Source: Hyphomicrobiales bacterium
Lineage (GTDB): Bacteria; Pseudomonadota; Alphaproteobacteria; Rhizobiales; Rhizobiaceae
Direction of reading: 5' to 3'
NCBI GenBank assembly: GCA_900473185.1
Contig: UCKU01000013.1
Coordinates: 286,394 to 350,393 of the forward strand
DNA length: 64,000 nt
In this document: positions 62,181 to 64,000 of the stretch, one piece after another
Layout: every line of letters begins with the position of its first letter
Numbering within the stretch: the first letter of the stretch is position 1
Notes under the pieces: generated by a model
Database searches by the model: none
The model's input: only the letters and a program-made list of their open reading frames with translations
What the model was told of the DNA's origin: nothing
Made by a program: the position numbers and the translations under genes

Positions 62181-63025
62181 CGTCTGACCCTCAACAGTTC
62201 GGCGACACCGTCACCCGCTAGGCTGAAGCCGAGGCCGGTGAGCACGATTGCGACACCCGGAAAGACTGAAATCCACCAGGCGGTGTTCATGAAATTCTTG
62301 CCGTCAGCGATTTGCACGCCCCATTCGGCCGCCGGCGGCTGGGCGCCGAGGCCGAGATAACCGAGGCTGGAGCCGAGCAGGATGGCGAGCGCCATATCGG
62401 TCATCCAGTAGACGATGACAGGCGTAATCGCGTTGGGCAGCAAGTGGCGAAAGATGATGCGCAGCGGTGCATAGCCCATGACCTTGCCGGCATCGGCATA
62501 ATCGAGCCGCTTCTGCACCTTTATTTCGGCGGCCACCAGTCTCGCATAGAAGACCCAGCCGACCACGCCGACGGCGACATACATGTTCCCAAGACCAGGG
62601 CCGAGCACGGAGACGATGGCGATGACGAGGACCAGAAAGGGGAAGGTGATCGTCGCATCGACGATGCGGCCGAAGATCGCTTCCCAGATGCCGCCCGCAT
62701 AACCGACGAAGGCGCCGATGATCGTGCCGAAGATGAAGGGACCGACCGTTGCAAAGACTGCGATCTGCATATCGATCGTATAAGCATGGATGACGCGCGA
62801 GAGAACATCGCGGCCGAAACTGTCGGTGCCGAAAGGATGCGCCCAGCTCGGTGGCTTCAAGAGCGCATTATAGTCGAAGGTCGTAGGATCATAGGGGGCA
62901 AAGAGTGAGGGCCAGATCGCAACGATGAGGCTGAGGCCGAGAATGACGCCGCCCGACATCAGCGAGCGCGGGGGTCTGCGCCAGCTCGATGCGGAGCGGG
63001 CACGTTTGACGGCGAGACCGGTCAT
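62177..63025 (-). CDS. Second peptide ABC importer, DppC-type permease
   Basis: A 282-residue permease with an N-terminal helix (about 24-45) and five more. The FGTDSFGRDVLSRVIHAYTIDM segment is the DppC hallmark, and the ATPase-contact loop is in ADAGKVMGYAPLRIIFRHLLP. It overlaps both neighbours by four bases. Confidence 0.93.
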   Translation of the reverse strand: MTGLAVKRARSASSWRRPPRSLMSGGVILGLSLIVAIWPSLFAPYDPTTFDYNALLKPPSWAHPFGTDSFGRDVLSRVIHAYTIDMQIAVFATVGPFIFGTIIGAFVGYAGGIWEAIFGRIVDATITFPFLVLVIAIVSVLGPGLGNMYVAVGVVGWVFYARLVAAEIKVQKRLDYADAGKVMGYAPLRIIFRHLLPNAITPVIVYWMTDMALAILLGSSLGYLGLGAQPPAAEWGVQIADGKNFMNTAWWISVFPGVAIVLTGLGFSLAGDGVAELLRVRR

Positions 63026-63960
63026 CTAGCGATCCTCGGGTCGAGCCAGGCTTGGACGATATCTGTGACCAGGAATGTCAGCGAGACGAGGATCGCAAGC
63101 GCGATGGTCAGGCCCTGGAGGACCGGATAATCGCGGCCATAAATGCTTTCGATCAGCAGGCGCCCGGCACCGGGAACGGCAAAGACCGTTTCCGTGATGA
63201 CGGCGCCGCCGAATAGCGTGCCCGTCTGCAAGCCAAACAGCGTGACGGTGGAAATCAACGCATTGCGCAGGATGTGGCGCATCAGGATGACGCGCGAGCG
63301 CAGGCCCTTGGAGGTGGCGAAATCGACATATTCGGCGTTCATGACGCCGATGATGGAGGCGCGCAGATTGCGCATCAACACAGCGGCAAAACTCAAGGCG
63401 AGCGTCAGCGCCGGCAGGAAGAGATGGTAGATGCGGTCGAGGAACGTATCGCCGTAGCCACCGACCGGGAAGATCTTCAACTGCGCGGCAAAAACAGTCA
63501 GAAGCACGATGCCGACATAGAAGACCGGCATCGAAAGCCCGACCTGGAACGTGCCGCGGATGATACTGTCCGGTAGCTTCTCGCGTTTCAACGCCGCAAC
63601 GAAGGCGAGCGGCACCGCGAGAACAAGCGCGATCAGAGCCGACATCACCGTCAGCATCAGCGTGACCGGCAGGCGCTGCAGGATCAGCGACATGACGGAT
63701 ACTTTGAGACCGATGGAGTTGCCGAGATCGCCTGTGAGGATACGCTCGACATAGTAGAGGAACTGGATCGGGACAGGCTGGTCGAGCCCAAGCTGGCGGT
63801 TGATGCGCTCGACATCAGCATCGATGGCGCGGTCGCCGAGCATCGCGCTGGCGGGGTCGCCCGGCAGCAGGCGCACAAGAACGAAGGTGACGATAAGAAT
63901 GAAGATCACCGTCGGGATCACCTGAAGCACACGGCGAACAATAAAGCTGAAAAGGGGCAA
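63022..63960 (-). CDS. Second peptide ABC importer, DppB-type permease
   Basis: A 312-residue permease with six predicted helices, the first at about 10-30. GDPASAMLGDRAIDADVERI and QLGLDQPVPIQFLYYVER are typical of DppB. The ATPase-contact loop lies in VDFATSKGLRSRVILMRHIL. It is the first importer gene in the window on this strand. The binding protein is probably encoded beyond 64000, since the remaining 40 bases hold only its upstream spacer. Confidence 0.93.
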   Translation of the reverse strand: MPLFSFIVRRVLQVIPTVIFILIVTFVLVRLLPGDPASAMLGDRAIDADVERINRQLGLDQPVPIQFLYYVERILTGDLGNSIGLKVSVMSLILQRLPVTLMLTVMSALIALVLAVPLAFVAALKREKLPDSIIRGTFQVGLSMPVFYVGIVLLTVFAAQLKIFPVGGYGDTFLDRIYHLFLPALTLALSFAAVLMRNLRASIIGVMNAEYVDFATSKGLRSRVILMRHILRNALISTVTLFGLQTGTLFGGAVITETVFAVPGAGRLLIESIYGRDYPVLQGLTIALAILVSLTFLVTDIVQAWLDPRIAR

Positions 63961-64000
63961 TAGCCGCTCCCGGTCTTCCTCTAGAGCGCCGTGCGTCCAT

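Overview
The window reads as chromosomal or megaplasmid DNA of a Rhizobiaceae member (Rhizobium or Sinorhizobium type). The base composition is GC-rich. There are many FixJ-type response regulators, an OxyR/KatG pair, several ABC importers, and a LuxR-family protein of the plant-responsive kind. I see no rRNA, tRNA, CRISPR array, insertion sequence or phage module.

Region 1 (1-22 kb) is a signalling and stress region. Two multi-PAS histidine kinases (739-3018 and 5708-7243) lie among four FixJ/CheY-type receivers, with another receiver at 17.4 kb and an OmpR-type regulator at 15.3 kb. Between them sit small redox and hydrolase genes: an SDR, two alpha/beta hydrolases, two NmrA-like NAD(P)-binding paralogues, an AhpD-like protein and small membrane proteins. 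A class III adenylate cyclase lies close to a MscS-type channel carrying a cyclic-nucleotide-binding domain. Several intergenic regions share an AAACCAA / CTTGGTTT element about 60-70 nt upstream of start codons. Two decayed genes, a GST and a YceI protein, mark rearranged stretches.

Region 2 (22-31 kb) holds divergent oxyR and katG, a membrane diguanylate cyclase, a small stress-type gene, and a quaternary-amine (choline or betaine) ABC importer.

Region 3 (31-41 kb) is a GntR-kduI-kduD uronate operon followed by a complete polar-amino-acid-type ABC importer. After it come a fused 5-oxoprolinase/hydantoinase and a MarR-like regulator.

Region 4 (41-49 kb) is a peptide-sensing locus. A LuxR solo carries the Met/Trp substitutions typical of plant-signal-responsive OryR/PipR/NesR proteins. 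It stands between two proline iminopeptidase-like genes, one of which heads an operon with a complete peptide ABC importer.

Region 5 (49-57.4 kb) is one tightly overlapping minus-strand operon. It encodes a Rieske-only protein, an oxygenase catalytic subunit that has lost its Rieske centre, a GST-like protein, a purine-type deaminase (8-oxoguanine/guanine deaminase family) and a four-gene BMP-type nucleoside ABC importer. The split-oxygenase-plus-GST arrangement resembles the NdmC/NdmD/NdmE caffeine N-demethylase and is the strongest candidate for an undescribed system here.

Region 6 (57.5-64 kb) holds a degenerate acylphosphatase-like gene, a DsbA-like protein, an M32 carboxypeptidase and a second dipeptide-type ABC importer. 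The solute-binding protein of that importer would lie beyond the right edge.
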